This document shows positions 1-6,080 of a DNA stretch of 11,357 nucleotides, piece by piece. How positions within the stretch are numbered: the first letter of the stretch is position 1; each line of letters begins with the position of its first letter. Source of the stretch: Prevotellaceae bacterium (lineage in GTDB: Bacteria; Bacteroidota; Bacteroidia; Bacteroidales; UBA932). The notes beneath the pieces were generated by a model. That model made no database searches. It was not told the DNA's origin and saw only the letters and a list, made by a program, of their open reading frames with translations. Location of the stretch: the NCBI GenBank assembly GCA_031278135.1, contig JAITKY010000285.1, positions 1 to 11,357 on the forward strand, written 5' to 3'. The position numbers and the translations under genes were made by a program.

Positions 1-126
1 TTTTCCCATTTCGATTCATAACATTAGTGAAAATAAATCTCTTTCGTACTGTTCTTTTTGATTTGTGCGATTTCCTGTTTTCAGCGTCTTCAAAAAAAAC
101 CAAATATCTTTTCACAAAAATTTTTG

Positions 127-160
127 CAAAAGTACAATCTTTTCTCGAATTATGTGCAAA
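127..160 (-). promoter_or_regulatory. Probable promoter reading leftwards off the window
   Basis: On the minus strand the -7 element TACTTTTG (127-134) fits the Bacteroidota consensus TAnnTTTG exactly. A TTTG (157-160) stands upstream as a -33 element with a 22-base gap, the same gap seen at the promoters of the genes at 380, 9323 and 9393. The start would fall near position 120, inside the palindrome at 115-126. The gene it serves is outside the window. Minus-strand ATG codons at 17-19 or 7-9 stay open to the edge, but there is too little sequence to choose between them. Confidence 0.45.
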
Positions 161-266
161 AAGAAAACGGTTTGGAAAAGATCTGAATAACCGATGCGAA
201 AGATGCAAGTCGAAGTAATTCGTTGAACAATGGAAAATTAATAAGGTAGTAAGTATTTGTGAGTTT

Positions 267-303
267 TCACTCATCGTTCACCCTCGTTCATCACTCATTG
301 TTC
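267..303. repeat. Short imperfect direct repeat
   Basis: TCACTCATCGTTC (267-279) recurs as TCACTCATTGTTC (291-303), with one mismatch and a period of 24 bases. A related CTCGTTCATC lies between them. The role is unknown; it could be a regulator site or simple low-complexity drift. Confidence 0.3.
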
Positions 304-323
304 TATAAAAAAGTGAACATTTT

Positions 324-356
324 TTGCATTCAATTCAAAAAAATCATTTAATTTTG
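324..356 (+). promoter_or_regulatory. Probable promoter of the 380-1426 operon
   Basis: TAATTTTG at 349-356 fits TAnnTTTG, with TTG at 324-326 and a 22-base gap. The expected start lies near 363, giving a 5' leader of under 20 bases before the ATG at 380. No Shine-Dalgarno sequence is seen, which is normal in this phylum. Confidence 0.6.
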
Positions 357-379
357 CACAAAAATTAAGTAAAACGATT

Positions 380-973
380 ATGTTAAAAAATACTGTTTAT
401 ACCGTTTTAATAATAAACATTATGTTCTATTTAAATTCTTGTGATACAGGACAAAAAACATTGTTTACTGGCGCTGAAGGCGAGGTGAAACTTATAACGC
501 TTGATCCGGGTCATTTTCATGCGGCTCTGGTTCAGAAGAATATGTACAGGCAAGTGGATCCCGCAATTTTTGTGTATGCGCCCGACAGAAATGATTTGAA
601 CGACCATCTGGACAAAATTGAAAGTTACAAATCGAATTTAATTATCCGGCAGGGCGCCGAACAGAATTACAAACCTTCGCTGTACATCGAGCCGCAGATA
701 AACGATACAGCATTCGAATCGGCGTTGAACAATCAGTTCGACAAAGTGCAGGCAAAATATCCGGGTATCGAACTGAACAAGAACGGAAAAGGCTGGGAAG
801 TACAGATACCCGACAAATACCGCAACGGACATGAAGCGCATTTCGGACAAGTCACCGAACGTTTTCTGCAATATCTGATAGACAATAAATTACCCGAATG
901 GGAAGTACCAAACATGATTGCAAAGTACTATACTACAACTCAAGCGTTTAAGATAGCAAATGATAATAATTAA
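380..973 (+). CDS. Internally deleted Gfo/Idh/MocA-like oxidoreductase, putative lipoprotein
   Basis: This 197-residue protein joins the two ends of a Bacteroidales family known as putative oxidoreductases with a dedicated C-terminal domain, normally about 450-490 residues by my recollection. Residues 1-21 form a lipoprotein-like signal ending LNSC with Cys21, so outer-envelope anchoring is likely. Residues 36-83 match the family's N-terminal Rossmann start (LDPGHFHAAL at 41-50). From about residue 86 the sequence jumps to the family's C-terminal part (NLIIRQGAEQ at 86-95, HEAHFGQVTE at 151-160, EVPNMIAKYYTTT at 175-187). The nucleotide-fold remainder and the catalytic lysine region are missing, so dehydrogenase activity is not expected. 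The frame is intact with no internal stop, and the mutarotase gene follows after 15 bases. It may be a recent in-frame deletion, a retained mini-protein or an assembly collapse. Family assignment is from memory of homologues, not a search. Confidence 0.8.
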   Translation: MLKNTVYTVLIINIMFYLNSCDTGQKTLFTGAEGEVKLITLDPGHFHAALVQKNMYRQVDPAIFVYAPDRNDLNDHLDKIESYKSNLIIRQGAEQNYKPSLYIEPQINDTAFESALNNQFDKVQAKYPGIELNKNGKGWEVQIPDKYRNGHEAHFGQVTERFLQYLIDNKLPEWEVPNMIAKYYTTTQAFKIANDNN

Positions 974-988
974 ATAAAATTTTGATAT

Positions 989-1426
989 ATGTTACTTATT
1001 AAATGTATGCATCCCCAACTATTATCAGCTTTGGCGAAGTTGGGGCACGGTTCATGGATTTTGATTTCGGACGGCGGTTATCCTCATGCTACCGCCAGCA
1101 ATCCTTATTCCGAAAAAGTTTTTCTTAATCTCTCACAGGGAGTACTGAATGTCACTCAAATTCTGGAAGTTTTGAAAGAAACGATTCCTGTCGAAGCGGC
1201 TGCGGTGATGACGCCTCCCGACGGCGCGATGCAACCGGTCTTCGACGAATACAAAAGCGTCATACCCGGTACGCCTTTTGAATATATCAAACAGTTCGAT
1301 TTCTATGAACGCGCTAAAGAAAGCAATGTTGGACTGTTGATTGCTTCGGGCGATGTTCGCAATTACGCCAATCTGTTGATAAAAGTCGGATTTGTCAGAC
1401 ATTCGGAAGGAAAAGGAAATTATTGA
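989..1426 (+). CDS. RbsD/FucU-family sugar mutarotase (pyranase)
   Basis: The 145-residue product fits the RbsD/FucU family in length (about 130-150) and motifs. Members interconvert anomers or ring forms of ribose, fucose or similar sugars in the cytoplasm, speeding entry into kinase or isomerase steps. Visible are the catalytic-type His20 in LGHG, Asp28 in ISDGGYP, the FYERA motif at 105-109, and the C-terminal YANLLIKVG with Tyr126 and Asn128. His20 and Asp28 match the E. coli RbsD positions, and the C-terminal Tyr/Asn pair is also family-typical. FYERA is more like FucU than RbsD. The sugar cannot be set from sequence, so no gene symbol is given. It lies 15 bases after the deleted oxidoreductase and is surely cotranscribed with it. 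The ATG at 989 gives the normal N-terminus; a later ATG (residue 7) is less likely. Confidence 0.88.
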   Translation: MLLIKCMHPQLLSALAKLGHGSWILISDGGYPHATASNPYSEKVFLNLSQGVLNVTQILEVLKETIPVEAAAVMTPPDGAMQPVFDEYKSVIPGTPFEYIKQFDFYERAKESNVGLLIASGDVRNYANLLIKVGFVRHSEGKGNY

Positions 1427-1439
1427 GAATTGCATTCAG

Positions 1440-1488
1440 CAAAGACAAAGCCCGCACAATCCTTTCCTTGCGGGCTTCATTGTCTTTG
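1440..1488. terminator. Stem-loop between convergent genes, likely bidirectional terminator
   Basis: CAAAGACAA (1440-1448) pairs with TTGTCTTTG (1480-1488), and GCCCGCA (1450-1456) pairs with TGCGGGC (1469-1475). This makes a long stem with a small internal bulge and a 12-base loop. It begins 14 bases after the mutarotase stop and 12 bases after the stop of the opposing cytochrome gene, so it can serve both. Neither side has a strong T-run, so it may act as a 3' RNA-stabilising hairpin as well as a terminator. Confidence 0.75.
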
Positions 1489-1499
1489 TGGAATAGTTC

Positions 1500-3035
1500 T
1501 CAATTCTCTTTGTGTTCGCAAACTACTCTGAACCCTATTTTAATACAATCCGATAACCACCAGATACTTTTTGGCGATTGTGGATCGGTTTTGAGCCATT
1601 CTTCCGTACGTGAATAATCGCGATTTGCAGCGCGCAAATCTTTGGCATCCGATGTGAACGAACCGCCTCGGACTACGTGTTCCGTGCCGGTTTCGGGACC
1701 TTTAGGATCAACGACTTTGCCGGATGTTTCGGAATAAGCCGTTTCGGAGTACCAGTCGGAACAATATTCCATCACATTTCCAAGCATGTTTTTGAGACCG
1801 AAAGGATTCGGCTCCACCTTATCGGCATATTGCGTACGGTTTCCCGAATTTTCGGCGTATATGACATACGAGTTAATCACAGCAGTATCGACGCCGAATA
1901 TACTGTTCCACCATCTGTCGCGTGTGAATTTTTTCGGACTTCCTTCGAAGAAATAAGGCGTCGACGTGTTACCTCTGACGGCATATTCCCATTCTGCTTC
2001 GGTTGGCAAACGATATTTCTTTCCTGTTTTGATAGAAAGCCACTGACAATAGATTTGCGCTGCGTAATGCGACATTGTGATAGCCGGACTTTTTCCGAAT
2101 CCCCAACCCTGATCGACCTGTCCGTAGAAAGGCGTCGGACCGCTCACAGCATCAACGGTATTCCGGTTTTTTTCCATTACTGTGTTAGGATCAAGACGTC
2201 CTTCCGAACGTGTTTCTCTGAAAAATGCTTCGTAATCGTCCCACACAACTTCGACTTCGCCCATATAGAACGCACCGACAGCAACTTCGCGTACAGGACC
2301 TTCGTCTGCGTTTCTGTAAGGTTCATTTTCGGGGCTTCCCATTTTGAACGTTCCTCCCGGAACAGCAATCATGTTGAATGCCACAGATGTACCCGGTACT
2401 TTTTCGGTGAAATTTTCGAATCCCGTCAATTTTGTTGCGGAATCGTATATTTCTTTTGGTTCGTCGTTGTTCGAGCCGAACATGTCGTTGGCTTTGTGCA
2501 AGTAATCGGGATTATAATGACCTGCATCGAGATGGCAACTGATACATTGTAAATCTAATTTTTTCTTGTTTTCGAAATAATAGAGATGCGCTATGGCTCC
2601 TTCGCTCGAAAGTCCTGTTGTAAACAGATTTTCGTGACATTTTTCGCACGATTCGTTATAAACGATTTTGACAGCGTGTTCGAGACGGCTTTTATGCTGC
2701 CAATCGAACGAAGCGCTGTCTTTTGTGTGATATGCCCACATATCTTTCAGTCCCAACATTCCTTTTGTCCACAAATGATTGAAATCGCCTTTGGGAGGCA
2801 GGTGACAGTCAACACAATGAATCACTACTCCGCTTTTCGTGTTGTGGTGTGTCGATTGATGCCACGATTCGTCGGCGTCGGGATGAATATGACACGACAT
2901 ACAGTATTCGTCGGTCGATGTATAATCTAAATATCTGTTTCCTAAAAACATCATCAAAGCGCCGATAATCAATCCCGGAACAAAACACCGGAAGATTTTT
3001 CGTCTGTTACTTTTCCTGTTTTTTTTATGCGTCAT
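1500..3035 (-). CDS. NapC/NirT-like tetraheme cytochrome c fused to a SUMF1/FGE-family domain
   Basis: This 511-residue membrane-anchored fusion has a basic N-terminus and one hydrophobic segment (about 15-33), then four CxxCH heme sites at 45-49, 74-78, 130-134 and 164-168. These lie in a NapC/NrfH-like arrangement, including the SGVVIHCVDCHLPPKG block at 68-83. Such domains usually take electrons from menaquinol and pass them to a periplasmic partner. Residues 222-507 form a formylglycine-generating-enzyme-like fold: GGTFKMGS (227-234), YRLPTEAEWEYA (341-352), GNVMEYCSDWY (419-429), RGGSF (456-460), GFRVV (501-505). The paired C-terminal active cysteines of true FGE are not seen, so sulfatase maturation is unlikely; Cys425, Cys497 and Cys506 sit elsewhere. 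The position after heme 1 is CxxCH-Ile-His instead of the usual CxxCHxM. It lies 32 bases after fabG and is probably cotranscribed. I recall similar fusions in other Bacteroidota; their partner is unknown to me. Confidence 0.9.
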   Translation of the reverse strand: MTHKKNRKSNRRKIFRCFVPGLIIGALMMFLGNRYLDYTSTDEYCMSCHIHPDADESWHQSTHHNTKSGVVIHCVDCHLPPKGDFNHLWTKGMLGLKDMWAYHTKDSASFDWQHKSRLEHAVKIVYNESCEKCHENLFTTGLSSEGAIAHLYYFENKKKLDLQCISCHLDAGHYNPDYLHKANDMFGSNNDEPKEIYDSATKLTGFENFTEKVPGTSVAFNMIAVPGGTFKMGSPENEPYRNADEGPVREVAVGAFYMGEVEVVWDDYEAFFRETRSEGRLDPNTVMEKNRNTVDAVSGPTPFYGQVDQGWGFGKSPAITMSHYAAQIYCQWLSIKTGKKYRLPTEAEWEYAVRGNTSTPYFFEGSPKKFTRDRWWNSIFGVDTAVINSYVIYAENSGNRTQYADKVEPNPFGLKNMLGNVMEYCSDWYSETAYSETSGKVVDPKGPETGTEHVVRGGSFTSDAKDLRAANRDYSRTEEWLKTDPQSPKSIWWLSDCIKIGFRVVCEHKEN

Positions 3036-3067
3036 CCTTATTTTTCGATATTCAGCATTAAAAAATA

Positions 3068-3814
3068 TTAAGTATTCATTGCTCCGCAGACATTAATCAC
3101 CTGTCCGCTGACATACGACGATAAATCGGATGCAAGAAATACCGTCACTCCTGCGACGTCGTCGGGCGTACCGCCGCGATGTAGAGGAATCTTTTCGATC
3201 CACGATTTGCGGATTTCTTCGGGCAAAGCGGCTGTCATTTCGGTTTCGATAAATCCGGGAGCGATTGCATTACAACGGATTCCACGTACTCCAAATTCTT
3301 TGGCTACCGATTTTGTCAGCCCGATGATGCCGGCTTTCGATGCGGCATAGTTTGCCTGATTGGCATTACCCGACACGCCGACAACAGAACTCATGTTGAT
3401 TATACTTCCGCCAGCTTGTTTCCACATTACCGGCTGTACCGCCTTTGTGAAATTGAATACCGATTTGAGATTCACGGTAATAACGGCATCCCACTGTTCT
3501 TCAGTCATACGTTTTACGGCTCCGTCTTTCGTGATACCGGCATTGTTTACCAAAATATCTATACGTCCGAAATCTTTTACAATTTCGCCGACAACTTTCT
3601 GTGTTTCATCGAAATTAGCCGCATTAGAGGCATAACCTTTCGCCTTAATTCCGTTTGCTTGCAATTCTTTTTCCAAATTTTCCGTAGCTTCGGATAAAAC
3701 AAGATCCGTAAATGCGATATTTGCGCCTTCGTATGCCAATTTTAGCGCAATAGCCTTGCCAATTCCTCTGGCTGCTCCTGTTATAAGCGCTGTTTTTCCT
3801 TCTAATAATTTCAT
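3068..3814 (-). CDS. fabG: 3-oxoacyl-[acyl-carrier-protein] reductase
   Basis: This 248-residue short-chain dehydrogenase performs the NADPH-dependent reduction of 3-oxoacyl-ACP in fatty-acid elongation, in the cytoplasm. Visible are the cofactor motif TGAARGIG (12-19), NNAG (90-93), and the catalytic set Asn115, Ser143, Tyr156 and Lys160, each five residues on from the E. coli FabG numbering. The tail (SSYVSGQVINVCGAM) is also typical of FabG. The ATG at 3814 is chosen over an in-frame TTG at 3820, because it gives the usual start MKLLEGKTALITG and stands shortly downstream of a good promoter. It is followed after 32 bases by the cytochrome-SUMF1 gene, an unusual partner. FabG-like paralogues can act on other ketones, so the physiological substrate is an inference, though a strong one. 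Confidence 0.92.
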   Translation of the reverse strand: MKLLEGKTALITGAARGIGKAIALKLAYEGANIAFTDLVLSEATENLEKELQANGIKAKGYASNAANFDETQKVVGEIVKDFGRIDILVNNAGITKDGAVKRMTEEQWDAVITVNLKSVFNFTKAVQPVMWKQAGGSIINMSSVVGVSGNANQANYAASKAGIIGLTKSVAKEFGVRGIRCNAIAPGFIETEMTAALPEEIRKSWIEKIPLHRGGTPDDVAGVTVFLASDLSSYVSGQVINVCGAMNT

Positions 3815-3856
3815 ATTCAATATCTTTATATTATTATTATAATTTTATTTTTTTTG

Positions 3857-3887
3857 CAAACTTACGAAAAAATCCAATAATCACAAT
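3857..3887 (-). promoter_or_regulatory. Probable promoter of fabG and the cytochrome gene
   Basis: On the minus strand TAAGTTTG (3857-3864) fits TAnnTTTG exactly. ATTG (3884-3887) lies upstream as the -33 element with a 19-base gap. The expected start is near 3850, leaving a leader of about 35 bases that is almost all A and T. No comparable element lies in the 32 bases before the cytochrome gene, supporting cotranscription. Confidence 0.6.
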
Positions 3888-4016
3888 GTATAAATCGTAA
3901 TTATTAATTATTTTGAATTGTTAATACTGTAATACCTGAAACATGATTTTCTTTGTATCCGCTAACTTTTCGTCAATCAACCGCCATATTAAAACCGGTG
4001 TAACGAACTGTAACAG

Positions 4017-4063
4017 AATGGTTATAAACCGTACAACCATTATCCGACAAAACCAGTTCGGAT
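4017..4063. terminator. Two adjacent stem-loops just downstream of galU
   Basis: The hairpin nearest galU pairs ATCCGA (4042-4047) with TCGGAT (4058-4063), extendable by the flanking T4041/A4064. The second pairs AATGGTT (4017-4023) with AACCATT (4035-4041). They share the border base T4041, so the extended forms compete slightly. For galU, on the minus strand, they begin about 10 bases after the stop and probably end the transcript, though there is no strong T-run on that side. On the plus strand the first hairpin is followed by a run of T, like an intrinsic terminator, but no plus-strand gene lies before it. Confidence 0.5.
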
Positions 4064-4073
4064 ATATTTTTTT

Positions 4074-4964
4074 TTAATTTTTTTCATCACATTTTCGTTT
4101 ATCGATATCGCTAATGGTTTTACGCAGGAATGCTTCGAACGGAGCGGCAAATTCTTTGCGTTTCAGTGCAAATTCGACTGTTGTTTTGAGGAAATCGAGT
4201 TTATTTCCGATATCGTAGCGTTTACCTTCGATTGTCGATGCGACAATATTTTCGTGTTTCAAGATAATACGCAGAGCGTCGGTAAGTTGTATTTCATTAT
4301 TTTTTCCGCGTTCTGTTTTTTCCAGAGCCTCGAATATTTCCGGAGTCAGCACGTACCGTCCTGCAATAGCCAGATTCGAAGGCGCTTTGTCTCGGCTTGG
4401 TTTTTCTATCAGTTCGTTGATTTGCATAATTTTGTTATTCAATGGTGTCCCTCCGACAATTCCATATTTCGACACTTTATCCCATGACACTTCTTCGACA
4501 GCAATCACGTTTTGGTGATATTGTTCGTATGCGTCGATAAGTTGTTGGGTAACAGGTATTACAGAATCGACAACAGTATCGCCGAGCAGTACGGCAAATG
4601 CTTCGTTTCCACAGTGAAAACGGGCATGATATATTGCATCGCCGAGTCCGTTCAGTTCTTTTTGCCTGATAAAATGGATATTAGCCATATTTTCGATATG
4701 GCGTAACTGGTTATACAGAGTTTCGTCATATTCCTGAATATGAGCTTCTAACTCTATATTACGGTCGAAATGGTCTTCGATCGAACGTTTTCCTTTACCT
4801 GAAATAATCAGAATATCTTCGATACCCGAATCTACACACTCCTGTACGACGTACTGTATTGTTGGAGTGTCGATTATTGGTAACATTTCTTTAGGTTGCG
4901 CCTTCGTTGCAGGCAAAAAACGTGTACCAAAACCGGCAGCGGGAATAACAGCTTTTTTTATCAT
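4074..4964 (-). CDS. galU: UTP-glucose-1-phosphate uridylyltransferase
   Basis: This 296-residue nucleotidyltransferase makes UDP-glucose from UTP and glucose-1-phosphate for envelope polysaccharide and nucleotide-sugar supply. Visible are the nucleotide-binding loop GFGTRFLPATK (11-21) with KEML (25-28), NGLGDAIYHAR (105-115), the metal-site GDTVVD (128-133), EKPS (187-190), the sugar-binding region near NNEIQLTDA (222-230), and RYDIGNK (249-255). Length and motif order are normal for bacterial GalU. It starts 34 bases after the GHMP kinase stop, with no clear TAnnTTTG promoter in the gap, so the two are probably one operon. In that setting it may also act on the sugar-1-phosphate made by the kinase; that is an inference, since GalU enzymes are usually glucose-specific. 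The C-terminal tail is rich in charged residues. Confidence 0.93.
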   Translation of the reverse strand: MIKKAVIPAAGFGTRFLPATKAQPKEMLPIIDTPTIQYVVQECVDSGIEDILIISGKGKRSIEDHFDRNIELEAHIQEYDETLYNQLRHIENMANIHFIRQKELNGLGDAIYHARFHCGNEAFAVLLGDTVVDSVIPVTQQLIDAYEQYHQNVIAVEEVSWDKVSKYGIVGGTPLNNKIMQINELIEKPSRDKAPSNLAIAGRYVLTPEIFEALEKTERGKNNEIQLTDALRIILKHENIVASTIEGKRYDIGNKLDFLKTTVEFALKRKEFAAPFEAFLRKTISDIDKRKCDEKN

Positions 4965-4998
4965 TGTATTTTAATTTTTTATATAAAACATTTGTAAA

Positions 4999-5994
4999 TC
5001 AAATTATATAGGGTTTAATAACTCTTGCGTTGATTTTCTTGAGATTGACTACAAGTTTACTCAACACGTCATTGTCGTTATACATACCGATAATTGCACC
5101 TCCCGAACCCGTAAATTTGGCAGAAGCGCCTGATTTTCGGGCTACTTTCACTAATTCCATGTTGCTGTCGGATATGTTCATAATCTTGCATCGCAGATCG
5201 AAATTGTGGTCGATCAATTCATTTAACAGATTATAGTTTCTGTTCAAAATGGCCTGTTTACCCTGTTCGGCGACATCGGCAAGTTCGGCAATAGTTTTAA
5301 GCACAAACTCTTCGCCTTTTTCGAAACGTTCTTTCAGATTGTTGTGCACAGCGCCGGACACTTTGCTCAAATCGGTTTTGTATGCCAGATAAAATTTAGG
5401 AAGGTGGTGAGCGTCAATTTGTTCATATCGTCCGGTTTTATGCTGTTCGAAATAAACCCTGTTAAAATCCATATACACACAACCTTCGTATGTCTGAATG
5501 ACTCTGTCCTGCAAACCGGCATTGATTCCCAATTCTTCTTTTTCGGCAGCCAGAACGATGTTAGGAATCTGTTCCATAGGGATTTCCACATTGTAGAATT
5601 GCATTAGCGCACGTATAGCGGCGGTCATTATTGCGCTCGAACCGGCTAAACCAACTTGCCTCGGAATCGACGACTGATAACGTATTGTAAAATTTTTGTT
5701 CGGCAAACGTATATGATTGTCTTCACAATATTCATAAAATCTTTTAATCATGGCTTTCAGCAATCTGCGTCCGCCATAATATCCATTTTGTCTGACAGTG
5801 TTTGTCAAATGATAAATATTCCTGAAACGGGTTCTATCCTCTTCCATTTCCTCCAGCACAAGTTCCGGTGTCTGATACAGCGAAATAATTGCTCCGAAAT
5901 TTTTGACAATAATCGAAACTGTTTTTCCAAAATATCCGTCGGAAGGATTTCCCAACAAACCTGCTCTCGCATAAGCCCTGCTTTCTATAATCAT
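4999..5994 (-). CDS. GHMP-family sugar kinase, glucuronokinase-like
   Basis: The 331-residue product is a GHMP-superfamily kinase, phosphorylating a small sugar or similar alcohol with ATP. Visible are the N-terminal GLLGNPSDGYFGK (12-24), the phosphate-binding loop PRQVGLAGSSAI (111-122), GINAGLQDR with Asp163 as the likely base (156-164), and the third motif KFTGSGGAIIG (293-303). The PRQ-GL-GSSAI and AGLQDRV blocks closely resemble plant glucuronokinases, which make glucuronate-1-phosphate for a UDP-sugar pyrophosphorylase. Here galU follows after 34 bases, a matching arrangement. The substrate is not proven: a heptose or other uronate kinase is possible. The start is the ATG at 5994. The open frame extends to a TTG at 6045, but that TTG overlaps the -33 element and lies upstream of the -7 element, so it cannot be in the transcript. 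Confidence 0.83.
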   Translation of the reverse strand: MIIESRAYARAGLLGNPSDGYFGKTVSIIVKNFGAIISLYQTPELVLEEMEEDRTRFRNIYHLTNTVRQNGYYGGRRLLKAMIKRFYEYCEDNHIRLPNKNFTIRYQSSIPRQVGLAGSSAIMTAAIRALMQFYNVEIPMEQIPNIVLAAEKEELGINAGLQDRVIQTYEGCVYMDFNRVYFEQHKTGRYEQIDAHHLPKFYLAYKTDLSKVSGAVHNNLKERFEKGEEFVLKTIAELADVAEQGKQAILNRNYNLLNELIDHNFDLRCKIMNISDSNMELVKVARKSGASAKFTGSGGAIIGMYNDNDVLSKLVVNLKKINARVIKPYII

Positions 5995-6017
5995 AATACC
6001 ATAAATTAATAAGCGCA

Positions 6018-6045
6018 CAAATGTATGTAAAATTTCCGTAACCAA
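6018..6045 (-). promoter_or_regulatory. Probable promoter of the GHMP kinase-galU operon
   Basis: On the minus strand TACATTTG (6018-6025) fits TAnnTTTG, with TTG at 6043-6045 and a 17-base gap. The expected start near 6011 gives a leader of about 17 bases before the ATG at 5994. It sits in the 86-base gap after the 1080-residue gene and separates that gene from the kinase operon. Confidence 0.5.
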
Positions 6046-6080
6046 CTAATTTAATTATTATATCGTTTATTAACAGCCGA

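Larger units (their letters stand above)
1..379. other. Gene-free, A+T-rich left-edge region
   Basis: No convincing gene lies here. The only open frame, 27-218 on the plus strand, starts with GTG, encodes a Lys/Phe-rich low-complexity peptide and matches no family I know. The stretch holds a probable plus-strand promoter for the gene at 380, a probable minus-strand promoter pointing off the left edge, a 12-base perfect palindrome at 115-126 (CAAAAATTTTTG), and an imperfect 13-base direct repeat at 267-279 and 291-303. It therefore looks like the shared upstream region of two divergent transcription units, the left one lying mostly outside the window. Confidence 0.6.

Noticed and set aside
27..218. 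Plus-strand 63-residue open frame near the left edge
   Set aside because: It starts with GTG, is low-complexity and rich in Lys and Phe, has no recognisable family, and crosses a better-supported minus-strand promoter.
1677..2552. Plus-strand 291-residue open frame opposite the cytochrome-SUMF1 gene
   Set aside because: It is antisense to the conserved SUMF1 and heme-binding coding sequence and its translation looks like no protein family; it is a shadow frame.
1500..3035. Calling the SUMF1 domain a working sulfatase-maturing enzyme
   Set aside because: The paired C-terminal active cysteines of true FGE are not visible and no sulfatase gene is nearby.
4042..4075. Plus-strand intrinsic terminator (hairpin followed by a T-run)
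   Set aside because: The shape fits, but no plus-strand gene precedes it; the T-run is largely the A-rich end of galU read on the other strand. It was kept only as a galU 3' hairpin.
4965..4998. Separate galU promoter
   Set aside because: The A+T-rich gap has TATAATTTG nearby, but it misses the TAnnTTTG spacing by one base and overlaps the kinase end, so an operon is simpler.
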